Origin: Strongylocentrotus pallidus
Lineage: Eukaryota > Echinodermata > Echinoidea > Camarodonta > Strongylocentrotidae
NCBI GenBank assembly: GCA_030265145.1
Contig: JARBES010000123.1
Location: 6,155,612 to 6,178,351 of the forward strand
DNA length: 22,740 nt
Direction of reading: 5' to 3'
Positions 19,601 to 22,740 of this stretch are shown here, piece after piece (position 1 is the stretch's first letter; each line of letters begins with the position of its first letter). The notes below the pieces were generated by a model that was given only the letters and a program-made list of their open reading frames with translations, did no database searches and was not told the DNA's origin. Made by a program: the position numbers and the translations under genes.

Positions 19601-21980
19601 TCAGTAGCGATCACTATGAACATGACGGACAAAGAAAGCGGAAAAAATATAGAGTTCCTTATTCTTCCCTCAACAATATTGCTATGGTAGACAAAGGAAC
19701 ATCTCTTCACTGCTATTATGTAAACATCGGTAGAGCAGGTGAATATGCATGTGACACCTGTTCTACAGATTTTTTTACATAATAGCAGTGAAGGGATGTT
19801 CCTTTGTCTACCTGAGGAACTGTATATTTTGTCCTCTTTCTTTGTCCATCATGTTCATAGTGTCAGTAGCGATGTGACCCGACTTCACCTCTCCGAATTC
19901 AATCTCACCGTTAGCTGAACAGTACCAAACAGACATGATGGATTCACTATTTTTGTTTTTGTTCGACGAATTAGAAATAACCCCCTGCCCCTTACAAATA
20001 AAACAATAAAACGAAGTCAGCACTAAAGGAATAAATAAACATTTTTAAAAGATGATAAGTACTCAAACTTCCGGAATAGAGACACGTTTAGGCATGTATT
20101 TCGTCTTGCGAAGTAATATGTAAAATGACCAGAGAGCCAAAATCAAACTAGGAACTAGAGGGCAAAAAACAAAGCGGGCGAAAAGGAAAACCAAATATAA
20201 ACTAGTCTGTTTTTGTAATAGGATGTACTTAACTGACGTTTATGGTACAGTATTCTCCCTTTTTTGTTACATGTAATGCAAGTAACATCTTTTTGTAAAA
20301 TTTATAGGTCCAGGAGGAACACTTTCTTAATTTAACAGGTTGCTGAACGAAAATTCAGCAAGTTTTTATCTTTTATTCAAAGACATTATGTCTTTCATAA
20401 AAAAATAGAATTAAAAGAAAACCCTAAGTGAAGTGAGTGAAATCCAAGTTGTGAAACAGATGAGGGGATCTGAAAAACAAATATTACAACAAATATATAT
20501 TTAAATATTCTTTACAATTCGCTAGGTTTCTTACCTGGGCAGGCATGTTCGGTGCAAAGCCATCCGTCTTTCTGGCATAAACTATAAAATAAAAAAAAAC
20601 CACAGCAATTTCTTTGATAAATCAATAGTTTATAGTTGGGTATGACGGGAATAACACGAAACGTAATTAATACCAAAGTAATAATAGAAAGGGTGGTATT
20701 AATTTATTATTTTTTGTTTAAATTTGATTATTATCTCAGTGTTAACCGAAATAATTTAACAAAGTTTAAATACATAAATAATATTTTAAGGTTGTAGTTG
20801 TTTTTTTGTGTGTATATTTTGCCATGATATAAATATTAACAAAAATGACATTTTCCAGCTTATCCTCCATGATATCAATCGTGGCAAATCGATTGCTTAG
20901 TTTGTTATCACAACAATAATAGAATCTGGAGTTTTAAAACTTTCAAATGTAAAAGGATTTTTAAAAACAAAATTAAGGGTAATATTGAAGACTTCAATAT
21001 TACCCTTAAAAAACTAAATTATATGTACTTAGTACATATAATTTAGTTTTTTCTACCATCACCCGATTGCCAGCAATCTGGCTAATATTCTGAATATTTA
21101 CTTACAGCTGATGGTCAAAATAAACTTAAACAATTCTCATATTGGTGTTTGATTCCAGATATGCTCGAGCCTGTTTCAAACACAAAGGCAGTTTTTTTTA
21201 AAGCGAAATGTGAGGGCACCTGAACATTAGGGTAGCCGGGTTGGCACAGGGGGGAATCCCCTCACCCCAGCTCATCCGCCGAACTTGCTAGATATTATGA
21301 GTTTGAGTTTGAGTTTGAGTTTGAGTTTGAGTTTGAGATATTATGGAACTAATTTTTATTCTTTAGGAAGTACAATATGTGGTATAAAGCTCATGCAAGG
21401 CATTTGCTGTGAAATGCCCTCCCTCGTGAGATTCGTAATAGAAGATCCGTCGAAACGTTAAAAAATAATCTTAAACATATCTGTCTGATTCGGCATATGA
21501 TTTTTTGTTCTCTTTCATTTCAGTGCGTTTTATCATACTCCTGTTCTTTATTTATAACGCAAATGTTTTTAAGTGATTTAATTCTTTTTGCACAACTGCC
21601 CATGGAGTATTTTGATTTCAAGTGGATTTGTGAATATCACCACCATTATTAGTAGCAGTAGTATCATAATAACGATAATAATAATAATAATAATTAGTAA
21701 TATTACTATTGTTATTATTATTATCATCATTAATATTATTATTTTCATACTCACCAATCGTTGCAATCCATTCGTGTCATCTTGCCGTGTTCGAACTTGA
21801 CGCCTTGGCTGTAGCAGGGGCATTCTTGGGTGTCGATACATGTGCCTTCAAAATCAGCCATGCCTTCGGGGCACACACATCCTCCTTCGCATATCTCCAT
21901 GCTCTTTGAGGGATTCACATGTTCACATGTCTTGAGGGCAGCGCAGTCTGCCCAGATTTTGTCGCTGGAACACACGGCCA
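1..21980 (-). CDS. Mucin/VWF-like secreted VWD-C8-TIL-VWC protein (partial gene, 20+ exons)
   Basis: This span is one multi-exon gene open at both ends. Exons, in transcription order: 21755-21980, 20535-20581, 19063-19128, 17951-18196, 16936-17240, 16171-16327, 14937-15189, 13991-14055, 13311-13477, 12585-12683, a probable one from 12286 into the N gap, 10709-10743, 9868-9975, 8909-8963, 7770-7799, 5749-5936, 4669-4776, 3436-3481, 1539-1562, 774-875 and 1-183. Each junction has GT/AG ends. Phases match at every junction except across the gap, where one phase 0-to-1 exon is missing. The domain order is TIL-E, VWD-C8-TIL-E, LDLa-like, then VWC-like modules separated by Thr-rich linkers. That order is typical of gel-forming mucins, von Willebrand factor, SCO-spondin and hemolectin relatives, which are secreted and disulfide-linked. 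Which of these families it belongs to cannot be settled here. A role in mucus or extracellular matrix is inference from the family. Confidence 0.88.
184..773. repeat. Intron holding the uninterrupted copy of a dispersed repeat (418-612)
   Basis: Bases 418-612 share high similarity with two separated stretches, 1926-2020 and 2555-2655, in the same order and orientation. Here the two halves are contiguous and meet at 510/511. No coding is seen in the intron. The repeat family is not recognised. Confidence 0.8.
774..875 (-). CDS. Exon: mucin-like Pro/Thr/Ser segment
   Basis: This 102-bp exon, phase 1 to 1, lies between ...GTATCATAG and GTAAGA. In the frame required by its neighbours it reads TTTARTRPPRPTTASTTT, then VATSPTETTSISTTP. 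Of the 33 whole codons, 15 are Thr, 5 Pro and 4 Ser, the composition of O-glycosylated mucin (PTS) domains. A longer open frame across the same bases (770-1078) runs through the splice acceptor and is a shadow. Confidence 0.82.
1080..1345. repeat. Tandem duplication, period 155 bp
   Basis: Bases from about 1080 to 1190 reappear from about 1235 to 1345. Both contain GACGTAATTTCCCGATGGGA and then CGTCGTCCAATCCA, AATTCCAAC and TTGGAATAAAT, with small differences. The duplication lies in the intron between 876 and 1538, which otherwise shows nothing. Confidence 0.85.
1539..1562 (-). CDS. Possible micro-exon: Thr/Asp linker
   Basis: This is a 24-bp candidate, phase 1 to 1, between ...ACCACTAG and GTAAGT. 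After a split Glu it reads TTDRGDT. The donor is a perfect consensus. Like 7770-7799, it follows a CC-x-x-C exon, begins E-T and is frame-neutral. An RGD tripeptide is present, but RGD occurs by chance often, so no integrin role is claimed. Confidence 0.5.
1926..2655. repeat. Second copy of the dispersed repeat, split by an insertion
   Basis: The left part, 1926-2020, matches 420-510. The right part, 2555-2655, matches 511-612. The 528-bp segment between has terminal inverted repeats and is listed separately. A weaker internal duplication (about 1890-1935 against 1965-2012, near TAGTCTTATC) is also present. Confidence 0.8.
2021..2548. mobile_element. MITE-like DNA element with about 28-bp terminal inverted repeats
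   Basis: The left end, GATACTATGTCCCGTTTGCA then GCCAACA, is inverted at the right end (2521-2548) as GGTACTATGTCCCATTTGCA then GGCCAACA. They differ by two substitutions and one base. No transposase coding is seen, so it would be non-autonomous. It splits a repeat whose intact copy lies at 418-612. TAAA borders both sides (2017-2020 and 2551-2554) and may be the target duplication, but the AT-rich context makes the exact ends uncertain. The superfamily is not assigned. Confidence 0.75.
3001..3180 (+). mobile_element. tRNA-derived SINE, truncated copy
   Basis: A-box-like TGGTTCAGTGGCAAAGC lies at 3043-3059 and degenerate B-box GGATCAAAACC at 3086-3096. Downstream, TATTAGTGCCCTTTGTAGGG then CATTAATTCT parallels the segment after the B box in the copies at 8510-8860 and 19208-19490. 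This copy is in the opposite orientation to the gene and lacks the 3' part. The surrounding intron 1563-3435 shows nothing else beyond the nested repeats. Confidence 0.6.
3436..3481 (-). CDS. Exon: closing CC-x-x-C segment of VWC-like module
   Basis: This 46-bp exon, phase 0 to 1, lies between ...TTCTTGCAG and GTAAAT. The peptide SQQRTPEGECCAVCG ends with the G-E-CC-x-x-C signature that closes VWC domains. It parallels the exon at 8909-8963 in length, phase and motif. Confidence 0.85.
4154..4182. repeat. Small perfect hairpin
   Basis: AAAATTTACCG (4154-4164) and CGGTAAATTTT (4172-4182) are perfect reverse complements around a 7-base loop, within the intron 3482-4668. The remainder of that intron is AT-rich with no recognised feature. 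Confidence 0.8.
4669..4776 (-). CDS. Exon: VWC-like domain core
   Basis: This 108-bp exon, phase 0 to 0, lies between ...CTTAACAG and GTAAGT. It encodes PFYEWEHPDDPCVKFICFEG, then NPLDNSDTCEVLTCDV. The Y-x-W-x-x-x-x-x-x-C-x-x-F-x-C pattern followed by C-x-x-x-x-C is typical of the VWC repeats in mucin and VWF C-terminal regions. Confidence 0.87.
5310..5399 (-). repeat. tRNA-like A-box fragment (SINE remnant) and G homopolymer
   Basis: On the minus strand CCGTGGTCTAGTGGTTGAGG resembles a tRNA-SINE head, but no B box follows, so only a fragment is claimed. A run of about 11 G lies immediately to its right on the plus strand at 5389-5399. Nothing else is recognised in the intron 4777-5748. Confidence 0.4.
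5749..5936 (-). CDS. Exon: Cys-rich N-terminal part of a VWC-like module
   Basis: This 188-bp exon, phase 1 to 0, has acceptor ...GTTGCAG and donor GTGAGT. It encodes a Cys-dense peptide with DCNDNYVHGSPKCCSYLDEC, TGSTSCNACKD, NGYSCILVGECQCKDENNE and LRD at the end. The C-x-C-K-D entry into the next exon resembles the linker before the VWC core in mucin C-terminal regions. No additional domain is recognised with certainty. Confidence 0.86.
5937..7769 (-). other. Long intron without recognised content
   Basis: This 1.8-kb AT-rich intron lies between the coding exons at 5749-5936 and 7770-7799. I saw no exon-like, RNA or clear repeat structure in it. Short open frames here have no domain pattern. 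Confidence 0.6.
7770..7799 (-). CDS. Possible micro-exon: Thr-rich linker
   Basis: This is a 30-bp candidate, phase 1 to 1, between ...TTTTGTCAG and GTGATG. It reads, after a split Glu, TSTHVMTTK. Because both ends are in phase 1 it can be included or skipped without changing the frame. It sits exactly between two VWC-like modules, as the similar candidate at 1539-1562 does. Support is only splice sites, phase and composition. Confidence 0.5.
8500..8574. repeat. (AAT)n microsatellite at the SINE tail
   Basis: About 23 AAT units, interrupted once by GCTAAAA, stand at the 3' end of the minus-strand SINE. The array is probably an expanded SINE tail. It gives a spurious poly-Asn frame. Confidence 0.9.
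8510..8860 (-). mobile_element. tRNA-derived SINE, near-complete copy
   Basis: On the minus strand, A box TGGTCGAGTGG (8822-8832) and B box GGTTCGAGTCC (8778-8788) have tRNA-like spacing. A body of about 250 bp and an AAT-rich tail follow. CATTAATAATAA occurs at both edges (8498-8509 and 8860-8871), a possible target duplication, although the microsatellite makes this uncertain. It is related to 19208-19490. Not a functional tRNA: the cloverleaf is not closed and the unit continues into the SINE body. Confidence 0.78.
8909..8963 (-). CDS. Exon: closing CC-x-C segment of VWC-like module
   Basis: This 55-bp exon, phase 0 to 1, lies between ...ATTACACAG and GTAAGT. The peptide is DERLVYQDDHCCECLPAN. 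The double Cys followed by another Cys is how VWC domains end. A SINE copy lies just downstream in the intron. Confidence 0.83.
8964..9867 (-). other. Intron with homopolymers and one hairpin
   Basis: It holds a T run followed by a G run near 9035-9061. A hairpin is formed by GTGCCGATTGGCAC (9788-9801) and GTGCCAATCAGCAC (9821-9834), 14-base arms with one mismatch and a 19-base loop. No exon is recognised in it. Confidence 0.6.
9868..9975 (-). CDS. Exon: VWC-like module, middle part
   Basis: This 108-bp exon, phase 0 to 0, lies between ...TACCCAG and GTAAGA. It encodes YDRLAVAEDCSKCYKQNEED, then FFYKQCAHLPSECAA. C-x-x-C followed by a hydrophobic/aromatic stretch, C-x-x-x-x-x-x-C and an in-frame CC-x-C in the next exon give a divergent VWC-like domain. 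It has the same exon layout as the module at 3436-5936. Confidence 0.82.
10568..10635. repeat. TA-dinucleotide microsatellite region
   Basis: This is a stretch of alternating T and A, purest at about 10602-10627, inside the intron 9976-10708. The rest of that intron shows nothing recognisable. Confidence 0.85.
10709..10743 (-). CDS. Exon: Thr/Pro linker with N-glycosylation site leading into next VWC-like module
   Basis: This 35-bp exon, phase 1 to 0, lies between ...ATTTACAG and GTGAGC. After a split codon it reads NATEPTEKPCQ, a short linker with an N-A-T sequon, Thr and Pro, followed by the first Cys of the next module. The donor and phase fit the exon at 9868-9975. Confidence 0.72.
11286..11485. 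repeat. Compound trinucleotide microsatellite (ACT/TAA/ATC)
   Basis: Degenerate ACT/ACC triplets, AAT/ATT runs and an ATC tail follow one another for about 200 bases. The flanking 10744-11944 is intronic, with no other feature apart from a repeat-like stretch near 11735-11800 (TTTCACAAAG, AACTTAACTCTAAGT). Confidence 0.8.
11945..12265. other. Assembly gap (321 N)
   Basis: A run of N with no readable sequence. It lies in the minus-strand gene, between the VWC-like exon at 12585-12683 and the linker exon at 10709-10743. Its true length may differ from the N count. Confidence 1.
12266..12286 (-). CDS. Probable exon start truncated by the assembly gap
   Basis: A long pyrimidine tract ending in ...TTTTCCCAG precedes 12286. 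The following seven codons read FLIETHA in phase 0, which fits the phase-0 end of the exon at 12585, and then the N run begins. The next recognised exon (10709-10743) needs phase 1, so exactly one phase 0-to-1 exon is missing between them. In the two later modules, the exon at this place closes the VWC with CC-x-x-C in phase 0 to 1. The gap probably hides that piece. Confidence 0.45.
12585..12683 (-). CDS. Exon: VWC-like domain core
   Basis: This 99-bp exon, phase 0 to 0, lies between ...TTTTTAG and GTAAAA. It encodes DGATWTGGLSCVKCYCERGE, then VSCVKECNLECSE. The pattern DG-x-x-W-x-x-x-x-x-C-x-x-C-x-C-x-x-G-x-V-x-C-x-x-x-x-C is typical of VWC (chordin-type Cys-rich) repeats. The closing CC-x-x-C part of such a domain is not in this exon and is expected in the next one. 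Confidence 0.88.
13081..13236. repeat. Inverted repeat, MITE-like
   Basis: ACGATGACGTAAAGTG (13081-13096) and its exact reverse complement CACTTTACGTCATCGT (13221-13236) face each other across 124 bases, with weaker similarity beyond the perfect arms. It lies in the intron 12684-13310. No transposase is present, and family and boundaries are not resolved. Confidence 0.6.
13311..13477 (-). CDS. Exon: LDLa-like cysteine module and start of VWC-like module
   Basis: The acceptor is ...TGTCACAG and the donor CCA|GTGAGT, phase 1 to 0, 167 bp. The peptide contains CTCVEGYVACADCSRCIPEE and QWCDNEYNCPSGDDEQSC. The C-I-P-x-x-x-W-C-D-x-x-x-x-C-x-x-G-D-D-E-x-x-C run matches the second half of LDL-receptor class A repeats, including the acidic Ca-binding segment. 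The end, QYGPEGTIYP, leads into the VWC-like sequence of the next exon. The LDLa call rests on motif matching only. It could be a diverged VWC-related module. Confidence 0.85.
13478..13990 (-). other. Intron without recognised content
   Basis: This AT-rich intron lies between the E-type tail exon and the LDLa-like exon. I saw no repeat or extra exon. Confidence 0.6.
13991..14055 (-). CDS. Exon: E-type tail of the second TIL unit
   Basis: This 65-bp exon lies between ...TTTCAAAG and GTATTT, phase 2 to 1. With the split Cys it reads CLCDSGGYFSCAGKNCTEF, then IGT, the same C-x-C-x3-G-x-x-x-C layout as the exon at 20535-20581. An N-C-T sequon is present. The aromatic at the usual Trp position is Tyr/Phe here. 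Confidence 0.85.
14162..14515. repeat. Palindromic minisatellite (two opposed tandem arrays)
   Basis: The left arm, 14162-14333, has about 11 units of 13-17 bp built on GGACAACTACCCCCTA. The right arm, 14354-14515, has about 10 units of the reverse complement, GGGGTAGTTGTCC. The inner boundary includes CCCCGGACAACTA against TAGTTGTCCGGGG around a spacer of about 23 bases. The units are imperfect. It lies in the intron 14056-14936 of the gene. No coding is claimed. Confidence 0.92.
14937..15189 (-). CDS. Exon: second TIL domain and start of its E-type tail
   Basis: The acceptor is ...TTGACAG and the donor GTACGG, phase 1 to 2, 253 bp. The exon encodes LQCEGGQVYTSCGEKCPQRC, an N-E-T sequon at CNETC, then EGCFCPKG, GQCVAPTGCPC and ending FIRDCQT. 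Ten or more cysteines follow the TIL spacing, and ECPC/GCPC plus D-G-x-x-x-x-x-G-x-Y is the usual TIL-to-E transition. The donor GTACGG is non-consensus after position 3. The split codon TG|C and the next exon's signature support it. Confidence 0.9.
15985..16161. repeat. 59-bp tandem repeat, three copies
   Basis: The unit starts TGATTAGCGCATGTAATGCC and ends ACTGACGCAAG. Copies start at 15985, 16044 and 16103 and differ at only a few bases. The array ends nine bases from the coding exon at 16171, just outside the splice donor. The rest of the intron 15190-16170 has no recognised feature. Confidence 0.93.
16171..16327 (-). CDS. Exon: C-terminal half of C8 domain
   Basis: This 157-bp exon, phase 0 to 1, has acceptor ...TATTAG and donor GTGAGT. 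It begins VDPQSYYDNCVMDTCACN and continues CECLCTAITAYAKECNDQH, then IPWRASDTC. The pattern P-x-x-Y-x-x-x-C-x-x-D-x-C, A-x-x-x-YA-x-x-C and W-R-x-x-x-C is diagnostic of the C8 domain found next to VWD in mucins, VWF and related proteins. A 59-bp tandem repeat begins nine bases inside the following intron. Confidence 0.92.
16328..16935 (-). other. Intron inside the C8 domain, no recognised content
   Basis: This intron divides the two C8-encoding exons. A short run of 7 G is near 16718. No repeats or RNA genes are recognised. Confidence 0.6.
16936..17240 (-). CDS. Exon: C-terminal VWD with CGLC motif, start of C8 domain
   Basis: This 305-bp exon runs from ...TCTGTAG to GTAAGT, phase 1 to 0. 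It encodes DVELMWDYGTSIHVTVHPAY, then KGTLCGLCGNFDGN and a Ca-binding-like NSENDLL. GLCGNFDG is the most conserved VWD signature. The CGLC vicinal cysteines are the motif linked to disulfide-dependent multimerisation in VWF and mucins. The second half carries the first C8 cysteines (DPCVINP, YSCALIK, FAACHNV) with the typical W-A-x-x-x-C. There is no frame disruption. Confidence 0.93.
17241..17950 (-). other. Intron inside the VWD domain, no recognised content
   Basis: This phase-1 intron divides the VWD domain between TWK and DVELMWD. Nothing repetitive or exon-like was seen in it. Confidence 0.6.
17951..18196 (-). CDS. Exon: central part of VWD domain
   Basis: The acceptor is ...TTTGCAG and the exon is 246 bp, phase 1 to 1. 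It starts GDCSYVLAQDSC, continues through FRITVENEPCGEEGFTCTK, and ends near VGIYLIATWK. These match VWD landmarks: G-x-C-x-Y-x-L-A-x-D, F-x-I-x-x-EN-x-x-CG and G-x-Y-L. One N-M-T sequon is present. I placed the donor at AAAG|GTGTTG. It is weaker than the AG|GTGACT 19 bases further on, but only this choice keeps the phase and the expected VELMWDYGT continuation. Confidence 0.88.
18717..18875. repeat. 27-bp minisatellite made of ATC runs and TATAAATA
   Basis: Units of (ATC)4-5 followed by ATTATAAATAAT or ATTATAAATATT repeat about five to six times with a 27-bp period. On the minus strand the period, a multiple of three, leaves an open frame of Asp-rich repeats (D5-N-I-Y-N). That frame is intronic (18197-19062) and not linked to any exon. 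Confidence 0.9.
19063..19128 (-). CDS. Exon: N-terminal strand of VWD domain with GDPHY motif
   Basis: This 66-bp exon, phase 1 to 1, has acceptor ...CATACAG and donor GTAAGT. It encodes TCRAYGDPHYNSFDGKEFAF, then M and a split Gly. This is the canonical beginning of a VWD domain (C-x-A-x-GDPHY-x-x-FDG). The GDPH tetrapeptide is the known acid-dependent Asp-Pro cleavage site in the VWD4 domains of MUC2 and MUC5AC. Whether cleavage occurs here is not shown. Confidence 0.93.
19208..19490 (-). mobile_element. tRNA-derived SINE, diverged copy
   Basis: On the minus strand, an A box like TGGTCTAGTGT (19470-19480) and B box GGTTCGCGTCC (19419-19429) precede a body related to the copy at 8510-8860. 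Shared landmarks include GGCTTTAGCC, CCATTTACAT and GCATTTATATCG on the plus strand. It ends in a short AATAATAG tail. It is more diverged than the 8.5-kb copy. Confidence 0.72.
19612..19862. mobile_element. Foldback / MITE-like element flanked by 11-bp direct repeats
   Basis: The left arm, 19612-19741, and right arm, 19755-19862, are reverse complements. Both ends read CACTATGAACATGA going inwards, and the inner ends are CAGGTG and CACCTG around a 13-base loop. The left arm carries about 25 extra bases near 19660-19686. TCAGTAGCGAT flanks both sides (19601-19611 and 19863-19873), as expected for a target duplication. It has no coding capacity. An 11-bp duplication is compatible with Mutator-like elements, but no family is assigned. 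Confidence 0.85.
19863..20534 (-). other. Remainder of an intron, no recognised content
   Basis: This is an AT-rich intron sequence between the foldback element and the exon at 20535. I saw no exon-like pattern. Confidence 0.6.
20535..20581 (-). CDS. Exon: E-type tail closing the first TIL unit
   Basis: This is a 47-bp exon between ...TTATAG and GTAAGAA. Its first base completes TG|T (Cys) from the preceding exon. The peptide LCQKDGWLCTEHACP then gives DCNDCLCQKDGWLC across the junction, the C-x-C-x3-G-x-W-x-C signature that follows TIL domains in VWF-type assemblies. It ends in phase 1 and joins the VWD start at 19128. Confidence 0.9.
20973..21052. repeat. Two abutting perfect palindromes
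   Basis: The first palindrome, 20973-21009, has 18-base arms (TTAAGGGTAATATTGAAG) around one base. The second, 21008-21052, has 22-base arms (AAAAAACTAAATTATATG, then TACT) around one base. They overlap by two bases and contain no mismatch. They lie in the intron 20582-21754. Confidence 0.95.
21290..21345. repeat. (AGTTTG)6 hexamer array bounded by a 10-bp direct repeat
   Basis: AGATATTATG at 21290-21299 and again at 21336-21345 encloses exactly 36 bases of AGTTTG units. The preceding 21213-21289 (GGGTAGCCGGGTTGGCACAG and on) looks like part of a repeat element but has no clear RNA-polymerase-III boxes. Confidence 0.85.
21350..21490 (+). pseudogene. LINE reverse-transcriptase C-terminal remnant
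   Basis: In the frame starting at 21413 the sequence reads NALPREIRNRRSVETLKNNL, then KHICLI. The pattern N-x-L-P-x-x-I-R-x-x-x-S-x-x-x-x-K-x-x-L-K is common at the C-terminus of non-LTR reverse transcriptases (Jockey/CR1-like). A TGA at 21410-21412 replaces the usual Trp before it, so it is a dead fragment. Only about 45 codons are recognisable, and the clade is not assigned. Confidence 0.6.
21640..21744. repeat. AAT/ATT/ATC microsatellite next to a splice donor
   Basis: Runs of AAT then ATT and ATC occupy the intron start five bases from the GTGAGT donor of the exon at 21755. They create spurious Ile-rich open frames on both strands. Confidence 0.88.
21755..21980 (-). CDS. Exon: TIL (trypsin-inhibitor-like Cys-rich) domain and start of E-type tail
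   Basis: The exon begins after ...TTGCAG with two bases of a split codon and ends at a consensus GTGAGT donor, so it runs from phase 1 to phase 2 (226 bp). The translation starts AVCSSDKIWADCAAL. It continues with the TIL pattern: C-x8-C, then KTCEHV, MEICEGGCVCPEG, GTCID and ECPCYSQG, ending in RMDCND. In VWF, mucins and SCO-spondin this domain follows a C8 domain, so the missing upstream exon should end a VWD-C8 unit. No phase-1 donor with C8-like coding was found in 21981-22740, so that exon is probably beyond the window. Confidence 0.9.
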
Positions 21981-22325
21981 CTGCAATAATCAAGTTCAGT
22001 GTCATGTCAGATTTCCCAGTTACAATAAAAACAATAATGAGTTCGATTGATATAGCGCAAGTAAGATATAAATATACCCTTCTGCGCAGTGACGGAACAA
22101 AAGAAAATGCTCCCAAATGTGCTACCAACACTTATTCAAGAGCTTCTGAAAAAGTGGGTCTTTATCAAAACTTTGAAGACGGTAACGGATGGGTTTCTTC
22201 TTACATGTAGTGATAGGTAATTCCAGGTATATACCAAAGCTTTGAAGGTTATTTAACTGCTTGCAGTGCAAGATTAATCCCTACCGATGTTAAAAGACCG
22301 GAAATTAGTAAGTTTGCTAGGCTAT

Positions 22326-22456
22326 AGAGTCGTGAAGTGTGACGTCATCAAAATTTTATTTTTAGAAATTTCTCAATTTTGATGCTCTTTCGGAAAATGA
22401 CGAAAAAAATTGGGAAATTCTAAAAATAGATTTTTATGACGTCACAGCTTCGTTAC
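22326..22456. repeat. Long imperfect inverted repeat with TGACGTCA in each arm
   Basis: GTGACGTCAT...TTTTAGAAATTTC...CAATTTT on the left is inverted on the right, with GTCATTTTCCG-type sequence between. Arms are about 50 bases, extending outside TGACGTCA into GAGTCGTGAAG and its counterpart. It lies right of the first exon, in the incomplete intron 21981-22740, and looks like a MITE-type hairpin. Confidence 0.75.
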
Positions 22457-22693
22457 TCTTTTGTGTTGCACAAAGCAATCATTCCCTAAATCTTTGCCTA
22501 TGGCTTTGTGAAAAAACCGCACATATGGTTAAAGGGATAGTTGAGTTCTGTTGCAGAGGGCGCTACTCAAAATAATTTTGTTGTGAGATAATGAAAAACT
22601 GAGTGTCAAATTTAAAAGAACATAATATTTAATTGACAAAATCATCTTTGTTTAATCAAAATCGGTTCAGAGACGGCTGAAATATAACGATTT

Positions 22694-22723
22694 CTAATAT
22701 TTGTGTACCACCACAAATATTAG
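22694..22723. repeat. Perfect 12-bp-arm hairpin
   Basis: CTAATATTTGTG and CACAAATATTAG flank a six-base loop. It stands at the window edge, in sequence that looks repetitive (CAGAGGGCGCT upstream), so it may be part of a longer element. Confidence 0.8.
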
Positions 22724-22740
22724 ATATTTTGAAAAATTTG

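Noticed and set aside
21578-21909. Ile/Ser-rich plus- and minus-strand frames
   Set aside because: They are products of the ATT/ATC microsatellite. The extra plus-strand frames are antisense shadows of the TIL exon.

Overview
The window is eukaryotic genomic DNA. It is AT-rich, with one large gene on the minus strand that enters from beyond the right edge and leaves past the left edge. I reconstructed 20 exons by splice sites, matching phases and domain patterns, plus one probable exon that runs into an assembly gap (N run, 11945-12265). Together they give about 836 in-frame codons with no internal stop. No start codon, promoter, stop codon or poly(A) site lies in the window. The repeat load, intron sizes and the style of the gene suggest a marine invertebrate, perhaps a deuterostome such as an echinoderm. 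That placement is inference and is weakly held.

The gene encodes a secreted, cysteine-rich protein of the gel-forming mucin / von Willebrand factor type. Reading N- to C-terminal (right to left), the first block is a TIL domain with its E-type tail (21755-21980, 20535-20581). A full VWD domain with GDPHY and CGLCGNFDG motifs follows (19063-19128, 17951-18196, 16936-17240), then a C8 domain (16936-17240, 16171-16327). Next come a second TIL with E-type tail (14937-15189, 13991-14055), an LDLa-like cysteine module (13311-13477) and a first VWC-like module (12585-12683, probably continuing into the gap). Two further VWC-like modules follow (10709-8909 and 5936-3436), separated by short Thr-rich linkers. 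A Thr/Pro/Ser-rich mucin-like segment (774-875) precedes an unrecognised module (1-183) that is cut by the window edge.

The introns are full of repeat structure. There are three related tRNA-derived SINE copies (about 3001-3180, 8510-8860, 19208-19490) and the tail of a LINE reverse transcriptase (about 21350-21490). A terminal-inverted-repeat element (2021-2548) is nested in an older repeat, whose uninterrupted paralogue lies at 418-612. A foldback element (19612-19862) is flanked by an 11-bp direct duplication. A palindromic minisatellite occupies 14162-14515, two abutting perfect palindromes lie at 20973-21052, a 59-bp tandem repeat touches a splice donor (15985-16161), and a 27-bp tandem repeat lies at 18717-18875. 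Nothing looks prokaryotic, viral or CRISPR-like. The most notable biology is the modular mucin-like gene and the several large hairpin-forming sequences in its introns.
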